Assembly (NCBI RefSeq): GCF_965363235.1
Contig: NC_134839.1
Coordinates: forward strand, 61,657,560-61,721,559
Reading direction: 5' to 3'
From: Mytilus galloprovincialis
Taxonomy: Eukaryota; Mollusca; Bivalvia; Mytilida; Mytilidae
Length of the DNA: 64,000 bases
Under the pieces are notes generated by a model. That model saw nothing but the letters and a program-made list of their open reading frames with translations, did no database searches and had not been told where the DNA came from. Shown here in pieces: positions 13,917 to 27,538 of the stretch (position 1 is its first letter; each line of letters begins with the position of its first letter). The translations under genes were made by a program, and so were the position numbers.

Positions 13917-15510
13917 CGCCAAACAGAATTCTATAATAAATTTATCTATGCAAATTCCTGCAGGGCGCACATGTCGTTCTATTTCTATTCATCGTCTGCA
14001 TGTAATAGATTTTTCCATGTGGAATTCATTTACCTGTCGAAGTCATTAATTTATACGTCGTTTTCATTATATTTATCATGATTATTTATACGAATGTTTA
14101 TTTCGTCTAAGTTTTGAAGTTTCTTATTCAACTATTTTACAGTACGTTGTTTAAAACAGAAACGCGAATATGCACTTGTTATGTATGACTGTTTGCACTT
14201 GTAGATCAATATTACCAATTTTAAGTACATATATTATATACAAATGTGTATTGAACAAACTGTTCGTTGTAAATGGCATGCAGATGCAGTAATTGATGAT
14301 GTAAAAAATGTTTTTATCTTCAAGAAGGTCATCACAATCCATTTTTGCCAAAATTAAAAACACCCAAAATGAAAATGCAGTTAGTCAGCAACCTCAACTA
14401 CATTCGATATAAGACTCAAAACTATTCCGTTGAACATGTTTTTATTTCTGGAAAGGCAAAGTAGTTAGAAATCACGATAAAGAAATAGGTTCCTTTTTTT
14501 CTTAAATATTCTTTTAAATTATTATAAAAATTCCCATCTAAATGATTTAGTTAAATTAATATATATTAGTTGTAATTGTATATTAGGTTCTTAAAGTAGT
14601 ATTTTTTTCTGTTAAAGTCTTGTTGGAAACGACGAAACAAAACTTGAAAAGTGTTGTAAGTTTTGACAGACTTATTAAAAAAACCAGTTGCAATTCGGAA
14701 ATATTGCGACTACACGTTTTTTCTTTCGTTTGACTTTAAAGTCTGAAAAAAAAGTGTAACGAAAGACAAATTCATTTAGCATGGAATATCGGACATGATT
14801 ATACTAAAAATTGGGTCGAACTCTATCTATCTTAAGTCATACATTAACATGTATTATTATAATATTTATTTCATAAATGAATATTAATATTGTCAGAATC
14901 TCAAAAATACACACTTAACTATGACATTAGTAAAGATTTAGACTTCTGGGAATAAGAACCTAGCTGCTAAATAAACTTGCATAACTATCTTGTTGATGTT
15001 TTTAACTGAAAAAAAAAAAGAAATGTATGAAATATTTCCCAATTGCGGACATTTTTAAGTATACATTTATTTAGCATAGAGAAACGGTGATTTCTTTCTA
15101 CTTTGTCTTGTATTGGACCTCATACTATACTGTATATCTGTAATTTTGAATCTGAAATAATATACATGTAATATGTTTCCGTTTTTGTAAAAATCGTTTT
15201 ATTCAGCCATTTTGTTTGTGAATTACACGTTGCCTTGATTGTACAATCATATAATCCTGTGCTTCACTTTAGGCCAATACTCTTGACGAAGACAGTCGAG
15301 ATTCAATGACCGATTTGATAATTTTATATATGCACTGTACCCATTGTTTTGATAAGCCACTGATATATAAGAACACCTTTGTATGATGTTTGTTGATATA
15401 TACAATTTTATGTATATTCCTAGTTGTTTATTTTTATCCACATTGTACAGAACATTAATTGTATAAACTGTTTAATTTATTAAAATAAAATACACCTCAT
15501 TACAACATTA
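13917..15510 (+). other. 3' UTR and flank of QVR-like gene 1
   Basis: AATAAA hexamers occur just past the stop (13935-13940) and at 15484-15489; either could end the transcript. No other feature recognised. Confidence 0.4.
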
Positions 15511-16836
15511 TTGTGTTTTACTTGATCAGCAAAAGAAAGATAACTCTGTTTCTAAATTCGAAATTCGTTACCGTAATTGTTATTTCCCTTTTTGATATGC
15601 TATATTGTTCATGCGAATAAAGTTTGTTCATGTCATCAAATATAAAAATATTTCTGACTCTAAATGCAGATCTAAACTGGGCTAATGATATTATTGAACA
15701 GAAAAGAAACTGCTTATGTCTTCGAATATTTAAGGAAGGTTAAGGTTTAGATGTTGAATTGACTGTACATGTTATTTGGTAAGTTGAAAATTTGAATAAC
15801 AGTTCAGTAACCAGGTTTTTTCTTAGTCATATTCTGTATGTGCAAGCCTTAAGTGTAGGGGTTGGCACATTTTGGCATTTGTTTGCAATCACCATTGTTG
15901 TTTTTAGGTTAAATTATGCCATAAGTGTTTTCTTTTATATGTCTTATATTGCAACAAATGGAAGTTTTTAACGTCCTTGACTGGCTATACAACCCTTTCA
16001 CGGTCGGTATATCTGTCTTATATTATTTAACTTTTGGGACCCTTTAAAACTTACAATACGGTATGGTTTTTGTTCATTATCGAAGGTCGTTAGATTTCTC
16101 GATATTTCTTCTTAATAATGTTGTATAGAAATCGCATGTTAAAAGCTTTAGTAACGTGATATGTGTAGGGGTTAGAATGTAGACGACATCACTAAAATAC
16201 ATTAAAAGAATAGCAGAAATCACATATAATACTGGACAGCATCTCTGGTTCGTCAAATGACACGCAATCTATCCCCCAAGCATTACAACTGAAAATAATC
16301 ATCCTGGTATTCTATCTGAGAAACAGAAACACAATTGTTATGACGTTGATCGCAAGTATACTCAATTGTTCTGGACTTGTCTGTACGAACAATTTAAGCC
16401 ATATTATATTTTGTGATACATAGGGTTTTGACAGTCTTTCTATAATATCAATCTATTCAGCTACTGTAACAAACTTTTATCATGAGTGAAAAACGATAAC
16501 ATAGCATTCATGTCACATAATGACGAACTAATCAAAAGATGATAGCCAAAAGTGGTCACATCATATTTTGACGATAACGCACTTCGGAATACAGTTCTAG
16601 AGAAAGGAGTAGGTCCGATAAGGGCCGATTTAGGCCTTAAATATCAGGTTTATCTGACGAAAGATTTTTGATACTTTTTAAACACTTAAGTGTGTATTTC
16701 AGTTGATTCAATTAGTGTATGCGGAAGATTTTAACTGATTTCGTCATTAAAAACGCTACGATTCAAGCTTAAATATGAAAAATCTATCAAATATGCCCTA
16801 AAATGTCACTTTTCAGATGGCTTTTGTCAAAAAATA
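15511..16836. other. Intergenic, nothing firm recognised
   Basis: AT-rich sequence without a plausible exon, RNA gene or clear repeat boundary. A few stretches (15840-16050) have the texture of interspersed repeat but I cannot assign them. Confidence 0.3.
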
Positions 16837-17110
16837 AAAGTGGCCGCATCCATGTTCATCCTCAACCTTAATCTATGTTACGGTATAATCTTTAAATACA
16901 ACTTACATTTTAATATTAAGAATGAACACAAATGCGGCCACTTTCATTTACAACGGAAACCGTCTCAAATTTAACTAAAATGCTAAAATTGTGACGAACA
17001 ATTTTAGCAATTTTGTTAAATTTGAGACGGTTTCCATGTTATGCTAATTTACTGAAATCGTCACAATTTTAGCATTTTTATAGTTAAATTTGAAACGGTT
17101 TTCGTTGTAA
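16837..17110. repeat. Fold-back cluster of inverted repeats
   Basis: AAAGTGGCCGCAT at 16837 is matched in inverse by ATGCGGCCACTTT at 16932. Next to it, GGAAACCGTCTCAAATTTAA (about 16954) pairs with TTAAATTTGAGACGGTTTCC (ends about 17035), with inner arms TGCTAAAATTGT/ACAATTTTAGCA. A third, diverged copy of the inner arm and the AAACGG end follows at 17050-17105. This looks like stacked fold-back elements of one family. No reading frame. Confidence 0.75.
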
Positions 17111-17120
17111 AACGATGCAC

Positions 17121-18236
17121 AGGGCCGTAACTACCTATGAGGCAGGGGAGGCAACTGCCTCCCCTGCATTTTCTACACCAATTTTTTTTTAAGTAATAAA
17201 ATGAAATACTGACAATATGTACATGAAGAACTTGAATTTATATTATAAACAACACAAGTTTACAGTTTTAACAGTATTATCATAATACGTGACATATCTG
17301 TTATTTTCCGGATTTTTGATCGAAAGTGAACCATTTCAGTATTTTTTTTTTTAAATTTCATGTGGCCGCCCGTCTGTTATGCAGTATTCGTTCGAGAACA
17401 CATATGAAACTTTGCAGCAATGCTTTCGACAATTTTGAATAAAACTTAACTATTCACATTTATTTAGGGGCTCAATTAAGCAGAGGAAGTTCCCTTTGTA
17501 TTGTGAATCTTTTATGATATCGGAAATTCGTTACCGGCTGAATCTGCTGTTGGGTCATCTCTTAACGTCTCCCAATCGTACGAAAACATTATGGTCAATG
17601 CCTTAGTAGTTAAACACTCCCATTCGTTGTAGCAGGGACTTTCTAACTAAGTATATACTAGTATAGAAAGTCCCTGGTTGTAGTTGCATACATGTCTGAT
17701 CAGCTTTCAACAATATTGAAATTCAAGGTCCTCGATCAAAAAAAAATCTTGCGTTCTATGATCTTGCTGTATATGTTTTTTTTTAAACTTACCAGTTTGA
17801 TTTCTAACAATATCTTTAAATACAGATAATAATTGTTTGCATACAAATTGCTTCCAGGATCCAGCAATACTGATGTTTCTTAAAGTAAGGAAATCGAAGG
17901 AAAACGGGTGATTTTTAGCAATATTGTGAAAAAAATCCGCGGTCACAATGTATTTAATGTTAATAATTATAGGTCAAACAACGGCCTTCAAGACGGAGCC
18001 TTGGCTCACCCCGAACAGCAATCTCAGCTTGTTTGCATAAAAAATGTTTCCAGGTTCAAGCAATACTGATGTTTCTTAAAGTAAGGAAATGGAAGGAAAA
18101 CGGGTCATTTTTAGCCATTTTACTGAGAGAAAAAATTGGCGGGGGGCTGCGCTCCCCAACCCCTCTTTCTTGGGGGCCTCAGTCGGCGGCCCCCAAACCC
18201 CTGCCTCCCCTGAATTCAAACCCTAGTTACGGCCCT
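17121..18236. mobile_element. Non-autonomous TIR element, 1.1 kb
   Basis: Ends AGGGCCGTAACTA and TAGTTACGGCCCT are exact 13-bp inverted repeats, with a second matching block CAGGGGAGGC about 10 bp further in on each side. The direct repeat GATGCAC flanks it at 17114-17120 and 18237-18243 (5-bp ATGCA if the ends are read as CAGGG/CCCTG). Inside are two diverged direct copies of a segment with 'caatactgatgtttcttaaa' (about 17830-17935 and 18020-18115), separated by a piece of family I repeat, plus a 44-bp mini-element at 17633. No transposase. Confidence 0.82.
17633..17676. mobile_element. 44-bp minimal MITE (two ends only)
   Basis: CAGGGACTTTCTA faces TAGAAAGTCCCTG with only about 18 bp between. 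The direct repeat GTTGTAG flanks it at 17626-17632 and 17677-17683. Ends and 7-bp duplication match the larger element at 45856-46072, so this is an internally deleted relative. Confidence 0.85.
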
Positions 18237-19973
18237 GATGCACTCGATATATATGTATTGTTTTGTCAAAAACAGTCCATTTTATGTAGCAGAAGCATTC
18301 TACTTTCCAATAAATAACTAAAAGTTTACATTTTAACAATTTTGTAAAACTGCTGTATTTTGGGGCCGAAAAGGGGTCTTACTTACCTTCTCCTTTGCTT
18401 GGGTATTCGTATAAAATATCTATGACTGAAACCATTTTGAATTTCAACCTGAAGTACAATTTCAACCTGAAGTACAACGCATTTCAAGTTCAAATTGGAC
18501 TTGTAACTTAAATTTTGAAGTTAATCTTAAATCTCTTCCATTAATTTGTCAATATTATATTGGTTTTGTTTTGTAATTTGGAGAATTAAGTGCAATAATA
18601 GTTACTGTATTATAGTTTGGATTCAACTTTTATAGACTGGGGACGATCTAAAGGCTGGGCATTGTTTAGACACCCGACCATTGCAAAAGAGCATTTTGCC
18701 CTCTAGATGTCATTTGGTTACTTGTGTCGATGTCTTTTTTCAGTGACAACTATTTTCATGTTTCGTGTTTTTGTTAATTGGGGCAACTATATGCTAAAAT
18801 AGAACGTTGTTAAAATTACTTATTAATTATAATTGACATCCATTCGATAGATATATAATGTTTAGGAGGAGTATAGGTAAAAAAAAGTGCATTTCTTTCA
18901 CCTATCAGTTTTGACAAAAAAATACATTCCCTCAAGTGACGTATTTTTGAAAAATTCTCCTCCTAAATATTATTATTATATACAGACTGAATCTGTTGTA
19001 TAATCAATGACCATGAACATATAAATGACGCTCTAATATTCTTTAACAACTAAACCGCTGGGTATTCCGTTTGAATTGTCTCACATTTTGTTATGTCGAG
19101 TCCTTTCATAGCTGACTACAAGTTATGGATTTTGATCATTGTTGAAGTCCATATACAGACTTAAAATTGTATAAATGTACGTCATTTGGACTCTTGTGGA
19201 TAGTTGTTTCATTCATAGTATCATACTACATAACCATATTTAATAATAACGGCTCGTTTGTTAGCGAAAGCGAAGCAAACCTACCACCAACGCTGTATGA
19301 TGTTTGAATAGACGATATGTACTCTTGATATATTGTTATTTTTGATTGGCCTACATTTTAATAGTTAACAAATGAAACTGTCAGAGAATATATCAAATGA
19401 TGAAGATAGACTGGTTCTCTGTCCTTTATCTGTTTGGCTCCAACAGATATGATACCCGTATGTTGTAGGGGAGAGGACCAGCCTAAGGATGGGGAATCAT
19501 CTTGATTATTTAACAAAACGGGTCAATATAACAGATATAACATTGAAGCGTTAACCATTTATAGATTTTGCTGACCTTGTTTATCAATAATGGCGATCAT
19601 CAACAAAGTACGGTGTATATGGCTGTAAATGGTACCATTTGGGACTTATAATGGCGTTTTTGCGTCCTTGTATGAATTCCAACCTATTAATTCAATAAAT
19701 ATTTTATCTTTGCTTCAGTAAGACATAACTTTAGTAGAACCTGTATTGATGTTTGTATGCTAGGGGAACACATTCATGATAAATGCTTTGAGAAATGAGC
19801 AATTTGTTTACATCCTGTTTAGATATCTGACATCGATGGAATTAGAAGATGGCACTTTGATTCAGTGAAATGTGTTAAGAAGTTGGTCAAGGTTTCTTAT
19901 GATTTAAAACTTTATAATCAGCTATGGAAACGAATTAATTTTCGTTAATGAGCAATATGGAGAGTGAGCTATC
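18237..19973. other. Intergenic with one short fold-back
   Basis: Apart from the inverted repeat at 18857-18975, I see no gene or named repeat. Confidence 0.3.
18857..18975. mobile_element. Short fold-back MITE
   Basis: TTTAGGAGGAG near the left end is mirrored by CTCCTCCTAAA on the right, about 120 bp overall, embedded in AT-rich flanks (TATAAT/TATTAT). Target duplication cannot be decided in the AT-rich flank. Confidence 0.6.
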
Positions 19974-20022
19974 ATGGTTTATACAATGGAAATTACGAAA
20001 CTTTTATGCCAGCTTCTCATAT
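19974..20022 (+). CDS. Possible orphan signal-peptide exon
   Basis: ATG in good context followed by MVYTMEITKLLCQLLI and a strong donor T|GTGAGT in phase 1, the same phase as the first exons of both QVR-like genes that flank it. No partner exon with the ten-cysteine pattern was found before 27.5 kb. It could be an alternative first exon for gene 2, a remnant of a lost third copy, or chance. The hydrophobic stretch is short. Confidence 0.22.
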
Positions 20023-20629
20023 GTGAGTATCTTTTTTTTTTTTGTATACTTTTAAAGATTTCGTCTCATCAAATTAAAGACGAAGAAGTCTAAAAACACA
20101 CGAGAACACGAGAACTACGTACGTGTAAAACATCAGATAAAAAGATATTTGAAGACAAACACTAACCTAGCAACACATTCAAACCGAAGAAAAACAAATG
20201 ATCTTTTGCGACTGGTCTTTCTGTGTGTTTAAATTTTATACGTAAACGTCATTTTTCTTCTTACTCTTCGTAAAAAGCAACGTCATCGGGGTCTCCCCAA
20301 GTTCGTGCTTCCATGAGAACACCAATGAATAGCAAGGAATTTAACGTCGACTCATTTTTGAATTTAGACCTATACATTATAGTAACGAGCGAATTCCAAG
20401 TTAATATTTAAAAAAACTTATCATAGTAAACTTTAAGCAGGTGTCATTTTGCGTCATTCAAACAACAGCTATCAATCAATCAATTACACAAATATCAATA
20501 CACTTAATCAAATATATACTTTAAAAAACTGAATTCGATAGTTAAATATAGTGTTTTCATATTTTGAAAGAAAATCAAACATTTATAGAATTATAGTTTG
20601 CAATATAAACATATTATATTACACAAGGA

Positions 20630-20725
20630 GATGTGATATGTTTGCCAATGAGGCAACACTGAATTAGAGTCAAACTGAAGTCGATTTAAGGAGATATCGG
20701 TCACCGAACGACCTTCAACAGTCTT
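20630..20725 (+). repeat. Family II fragment
   Basis: Landmarks 'gatatgtttgccaatgaggc' and 'ggtcaccgaacgaccttcaa' match the family II copies at 3951 and 57230. Confidence 0.5.
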
Positions 20726-21689
20726 TAATATTTCTTCACGTCAGAAATTTTGTAAAATTCAATCTTATCGGTATCAATGTTGGGATGTAGGTAACTTAAA
20801 TTGCAGACAGCCGCTTTCCACAGAGTTATCGGTAATACGTGTAATTGATTGATTGTTTGTTGGTTGCGTCCAGTGGCAAGTATTTCAGGCATGTTCAGGA
20901 CGATACTTGTAATTGATATCAACTAAGAAAATGTAATTGTCTTCGCGAAACTGTACAAGATTGATATTATTAAAACTGAAATATTGATAGCAAAACAAAT
21001 ATGGTTTTTTTTTTGTCAAAACAAACTTCGTGGGAGGAACTTTAACATACACGTTTATAGATTTGTTTCCCAAAAGTTTGTTTGATTGCATCTCTGGAAA
21101 TAGAAATGCTAGATACATCATTTTTAATACTGGAAATAATGGAAATTATCACTCGCACATGAAATTCTACCATAGACATATTTACAAGAACAACAGTTCA
21201 TACACTAAACATTTTAAATCAATTTGTGTCTCTTAAAAGTACATAGTTCAGAAAGAATCATTGTATTATATTAAATTTCATGTATACAGAATACTAGTAA
21301 CATATCGGAAAGCAATTAATTATATACAAGTATGAGCTTTTCAAAAAGCTCCACTGACATCAGCAAATACATATTATTGTTATTTGTATATATTATTACT
21401 TATAATATGCGTGCATGTTATGAATGTGGACTAATGTTATATAGTATGTTCCCTTGGTTAAACTCGAGCGCATTAGTTTCAAACGATTCAAATGTTAAAT
21501 ATTAAATCATCCACTTCCGTATTCTAAATGAAAAATTGAAAACCCGTCTAAAAGGAACAATTCAAAATTATTTCCTCCATTAACATAAGACCTCACGCGA
21601 AAAATTATTTTTTTAGGAATATGATGTGGCATATGTTGTTAAACATTAGCCCGAAAATAACACACCTTATACATTCTACCTTAGAACAA

Positions 21690-21815
21690 GTGATCAATAT
21701 GCTCGAGTTTCTCATTGGCAACATATCTGCTGAATTTGGTAGTACAATTTCCAGCAGGTTGTCGGCATTTCTATTGGAACCAAATGTTCACCACTACTTG
21801 CCAATCTCATACGAT
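21690..21815 (+). pseudogene. Reverse transcriptase fragment (LINE/Penelope-like relic)
   Basis: One frame reads INMLEFLIGNISAEFG; after a shift of frame at about 21740 the sequence reads FQQVVGIS then IGTKCSPLLANL. This matches the reverse transcriptase block usually seen as FQQ-x-VGIPMGTNCAPLLAD in bivalve retroelements without long terminal repeats. The frame shift and the short length make it a dead fragment. Whether it is Penelope-like or a LINE is from memory, not from a search. Confidence 0.7.
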
Positions 21816-23039
21816 TTTCGGACTTTGTAAACGTATCTTTTGACTTACTTTACAGTTTTCCCTTTTATTATGCACCTTTATGTCGTATGACTCTTGGCTT
21901 GGTTTGGTATTTTTGACTTTGGACGTTACTGGTATGGATGAGTCATGTAAAAAATCGGCAGATCCCAATATCCAAGTGTCTGCTTTGACCATGTCGGCAT
22001 TCCACTCTCGATATCCTTAATCGGAAAAATGAATGCAATCTATTTTATCTGAAATCTCTAACAATTGAAATGCAAAGAAATAACTTGAACAATATCTATA
22101 ATATAAATATGAAATATATAGAATTGTCTATAAAAGTCCAAGGCTTAAATGTTACTTTTATATCAGCATGATCATACTCAGCCTTCATTACTCTTGTATT
22201 AATTACATGAATTCTGAGAATTAAGTTAATGATGGCGGCAATGTTTTTGCTTATCGTAACCTAGCTGTCGTTATTTTAAATGAATGTCTTCTTGATCTAT
22301 GATTACAAACATCGCGCATTACTCTCTTTGAAACATAAAAAAATACATTTATTCTCTTATATAAAGGATTTATCTACAATAACATCCGTGTATGGAATTT
22401 AACTGCTTCAACACCTAAAACGTCAACAACTAAAATAAAAATATATCAATGTAGAGTCGTAAAACTTGACAATTGCAATATATATTACATTATTTTAAAT
22501 ACAGTTGTTGATAATTGAATTATATCTTGTACATGTAATATGGAGAGAGCGCTTTTATATGATGTGCCTGTTGCGCAATCCTTTTCCTATCTTAATAAAT
22601 AAAATATGTTAATATCAAAGTCACTTTCAGTATTAAACCATTTTTCATACATAAGATTCGTGTGGACTTTTTTGAGCCAGTTTCCATAACACAACAGATT
22701 ACCTGGGGTAACCTTTATTAAACCGGTCTTGTGTATTGTTAGTCTAAATAGAAAGTAGAATAATGTATTTTTAGTTTATTCTATTTTTAGATCATGTTAT
22801 TACTACGCATACGGGCACTATTACCACGATTACCTGAGGGCATCGATTACCTCAGGGCATACAGCAGCGGACCTATCTTCCACCTGCGCAATAATTGAAA
22901 CTGCAGTATTTGCTAGTAATTTTTTGCTGTTTGTGTTTTCATTGTATCGGTTGCCATGTTTGCTTCAAAATTGCAAGCCTATTTTGGACGAATGATGAGA
23001 GATGAATGTTTCGTGTAGACATTGAAGTTATTGAATTTC

Positions 23040-23235
23040 GTTCAATCCACTATTTTCTACATTTAAGAATGTCTGTACCAATTCATGAACATGACAGTTG
23101 TTGTCCATTCGTTTAATGTGTTTTTTTCATTTGATTTTGCCATTTGATTAGCCTCAGGTACTTTCCGTTTTGAATTTTCCTCGGAGTTCAGTATTTTTGT
23201 TATATTGCTTTTTCGTACATTTTGTTTGAAGTATA
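23040..23235 (+). repeat. Retroelement 3'-end-like repeat, copy 1
   Basis: Landmarks 'tctgtaccaattcatgaaca', 'gacagttgttgtccattcgt', 'gattttgccatttgattag' and 'gaattttcctcggagttcag' recur at 29320-29440, 37228-37420 and 45421-45640. I recall this as the tail of an abundant mussel retroelement; linkage to the reverse transcriptase fragment upstream is inference. Confidence 0.6.
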
Positions 23236-24879
23236 AGAATGATACTCAGGCCGAACTTTCTTTACTCTCTTACCTTATGATAGTAAAAAATACTTCCCGA
23301 ATTGATACCGTTTGTCCCAAAGGAATAGTTTGCAGACAAACAAATTTAATGATGTAAATTTTCTCGTTGATGCTTTGTTTATTAGGTATCATAATCAATA
23401 TTTTCAGTTATCATGGGAAATATTCCAACATCAGTTATACCTCTTGTGGCATTATGATTTGCCTTGTTATATACGGAATATTGGTTATTTGTAACTTTTC
23501 TTAATGATAAAGATCATAGCACAGAACCGATAACGTCTTCAGGGTTTATAAAAACCAAATGAATGGTTCTGACCTATCCTCATCTTATTTCTCGAAAATT
23601 AAAGATTCACCAGTAGATGTTGTCAGTTGATTTAATGTTCCGAATCATTCAAGGACGTACTAAGGTCAGGTTAAGGAGTGTGTGTCAGCTTTTCGGACAC
23701 CTTTGGTTTTTTTTCTCTACGAGACATAGTGAGTGTAAAATATTTTGCTCCACAACACTCATTTTTCTTTTCATATAACAATTGAATAGCCTATAAAAAG
23801 TCATTTACCAAAATTTAAGCAGATTCTAGATTTCTTTTTATTCGATCAAGTTAAGACCTAATTTATTTCAATGCAGATATAATGAAAAAGCCCAAGTTAA
23901 CCTTTTCCCCGCCATTAAAAAAAATCCAAAAATCTTGAATAACCTATCACAATTTTTACATTAGTTTGTTCCTTAACTAAATGGTCTTCTGACTCAAAGT
24001 ATCAATTCTTAATTCTAGATTTTTTTAATTTCACCTATGTAAAACCGTACGACCTTATTATTTATCAAATTTCAAAATATGTTTCACTTGTCAAGTCTAG
24101 TAATCTAGTTTAAAAAAAGATTGTTTTTACAGTGACCTATTATAATTGTTACAGTTGTTTTTGTAGATTCAGATTCAATAAGTATTGTTAAACATTTATA
24201 ACAAACTAAAGCCACAGTGTTTTATATTTTTTTATACAGAAAACAAAACAGTCGATTGATCTAATACCCCCTTAACACATGATTTATAACTTCTTTTTAT
24301 ACAAAAAATAAATCGCTTAATAGTGACAGCATATTAATTATACATGTAACTAATAGAGTTTGATAACAAAGTCCCAATTAGCCCTGAAACAGTTTACAAG
24401 AAAAATAGGCATTGAATAAGACTGAATCAGTGAATGGAATAATTAGGTACAACGAAGACAAGACAAGACAAGATAAATAATGTATAAAAGTCTAACAATG
24501 TAGGTGTAAAACTTAAAAATCAATTGAATAAAAGTATGGGTTTAAAAAGTATGATATTATAGTTAAATGAAGGAACAGGAGGAATCATTATTTTAAAGCT
24601 ATAGCAACACAGACATATTCATTGAACCAATTTGAGAGGTGACCTAATCTACAAATCGGATTTCAAAGAATTACACAATTTTCCAGCTAATGATATAGAT
24701 TTTGTTTGATAAAAATACATTTATAAGTTTATAACATATTGCCAGGAACAATAATATTTTGCTAAAAAAAATCAACACACTATGTTCAGATGATACATAT
24801 CTTCAACACTTTGCATATTAAAGCAATTGGCTTATACATTTTTTGTATAATTTTATACCCAAAGATCAACATTTACCTT

Positions 24880-25200
24880 CATGGTACCATGAGACTGTTA
24901 ACCAAAGTTCAAATAAAGGTAATGTGAGCAATTATAGCCAACAATATGGCCGTCAACAATTAGCAAAAACCCATACCGTTTATTTGGCAAAAAGGTCCCA
25001 TCATGAAAAGTATGAAACAACTGAGAAAACTAACGGCTCAATTTATAACAAAATAATTTACGATTAACAAATATGACAGACATGAACCGAACCAACGACA
25101 ACCACGGGGCTACAGGCTCCAAGCTTGAAACAGACACACAAATAATGTGGCGGGGTTAAACATGGTTGAAGGCACAAACCCTGTCCTAACCAAGGACACA
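24880..25200 (+). repeat. Family II repeat, internal part
   Basis: Shares 'agcaaaaacccataccgt', 'gaaaactaacggctcaattt', 'ggctccaagcttgaaacaga' and 'tggcggggttaaacatgg' with other family II/III copies. Short open frame inside it is incidental. Confidence 0.6.
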
Positions 25201-27538
25201 TGCTCATTCATGGAACAATTATAAAGAATTTTCATTATTTATAGTTAAATTCTTTTCTGGCTTATTCCTTGATATATTCTTTACAGAATCGCAAAGAGTT
25301 GACTCAGACATATTTGATCATCCTTGTTTTTTGTTACTTCCGTTCTTGCAGTAAAACCAAAGATAAATTTGGGCGTCTGTGGCTGTGAATGGGACATTAC
25401 ATCTGATGCCTCTGTAAAGGGTATACAACGCTCTTTGTACGATATATTATACTATATACGAGTATTTCAAGCATATATATGGAGTCCGTTGGTGGCCTAT
25501 TCCAAGGCACATGTTTTGTCCCTATCAAGCATACCGCCTTTTTAAGGTGATATTTCAAATTTCCACACCTTCATCCCTGTTCACCTGTACATTGTAGGAC
25601 CTATCGATTTGTATCAAAACTAATTTGGACATGTCTTGAATATGCATGACACATTTACCACTGGACATAATGCAAACAACTATCCATATTCTTTAGTTTT
25701 GCTCAGCAGTTTTGTCATATGTCATATATTTGTAATATATCGATTTTAAATCAGTGTGTGTTCCTTCCCTTGGTAATTGATTACTCTTGTAACTGACAAT
25801 TGTAAAAGGGTTAAAGTTGACATCCATTAAATCGAAATTTCACCATAATCTAAAACTAAGTCATTATCGGAAATAGATGTCTATTCACAAAAACTTTATA
25901 CAGATGAATTCATACTATGTACCATATCGATAATCTTTACGTAAAATCAATGTTTACTCCACAAAACACACTCAAATAAAGTTCTATAAAAACACACTGA
26001 TTATAATTATAGTAAAAAGACAAATCGAAAATATTATAGTAACGGGTTATTGACACTCTCTTTGACAATGGTTAACAGAACAAAACAATTTAAATCATTT
26101 ATTTCAACGCCAATATAAATTGAATTTAGACTGTCGGTCGTATGTTTACTGCCGTGAGTATTCTCGTTAGAGTCAATTAGTTACAGACCACATATCGTTT
26201 TTCCTTGTCTTTTTAATGACACGACTAAGCTCTCAGAGAATTCTATACCAAATCAATTCCATCTAAGAAAGCAGACGACCGCGTGCAAGATTGGAGAAAT
26301 ATAATATTACTCATAGTGCAAAATACATTTGGATTATTCCGTCCTCTGTGAAAACCGGTTATTTGGTTTTTCATATTGTTAAATTTGATCAGTGTTTTTG
26401 AATTCTGGACTTACAGACAACGTGCTTAAAATCTGAAGAAATAATTTTATATTACTGTACTAAAGTGCTTTGACACGTAGGATTATTAAACATGTGACTG
26501 GAAAGAAAAAGAAACACATACGTGTATATTGCAATATGTCAGCTGACTTAAGTAGATAGTTGGAAAATAATTTTGAACACCACAACGCCTTCTTATTCTT
26601 ATATAATTGTGATGTCTTTATCAGATATATCCGTTTATACATGCGAGATATTAAAGTATCACAAAGACTAGACAATATAACGTTCTTTTCTAGCAAAGAC
26701 ACCAATTCAAAGCACACGTGATATAGTGTGACTTGTGCTGTTTCGTTAAATAGACTCATATACATGTAGCTGCTGATGCAATCTACATTAACAGTATGAA
26801 GCGAAGCATTATCAGATATTAATCAAAATAACACATATTCAGATGAACAATTAAATTATTACTATCCGTACGATATCAAATCAATACTGGGAGACATTCG
26901 GTTTGATTAATTTATAATATTAATTCGCAAAGCAAATTCTCGATGCAAAAATAATTTATAATACATTGTTATATCATATAGGGAAAATAGTTTTTTTTAA
27001 TTGAACAGCTGTCAGCTTCTTACAACTACATGCTGTCTATATAGGTCTATTGACCGAAACGAAATATATGCTATTGTGATGTGAATATTGCTATTTGTAT
27101 AATATACAATTGGACCCATAAATATGCATCTAGATAACAGAACTGACTAACCTCGGACCATCTGTTAATCGTCCTCAATCTTATATGAATGTGATTCGTT
27201 GTTTAATTAAAAAAAGACTTGTGTTTATGCGATTATTTCTGGATTAAATACATATAAGATTTGAACATTTGTAATTCCGGAAACATGTACGAAAGTCCTT
27301 GGATACCGAACGTTAAGGTGGATAATTTTAGTAGACATTAATTCAAGCATGAATGATTTATGAATAACACTTAAATTTAAAGTGTTTACAAATTATTGCA
27401 GAATTATGGAATGCATTCAAAATATAGACACCGTATTATTTCTGTAAATTTATAAAAAGTGGGAATATTTAGCTCAAAATTGTACATAAGACTATTTAAG
27501 AAGTAGCTGTGTTCAGTGTGTTGTTTATACAGTTTTCT

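Larger units (their letters stand above)
20023..27538. other. Intergenic between QVR-like genes, repeat-rich
   Basis: Holds family II fragments (20630-20725, 24880-25200), a reverse transcriptase relic (about 21690-21815) and a presumed retroelement 3'-end repeat (23040-23235). The stretches 22020-23030, 23500-24870 and 25560-27530 show nothing I can name. Confidence 0.35.

Noticed and set aside
25352-25418. Possible QVR exon 2 after a good acceptor (VCGCEWDITSD)
   Set aside because: Lacks the KCY-x-C start, the C-x-DP step and the other cysteines of the domain; donor is weak.
26460-26765. 101-residue frame on the - strand
   Set aside because: Composition of AT-rich chance frame; no domain, signal peptide or conservation clue.
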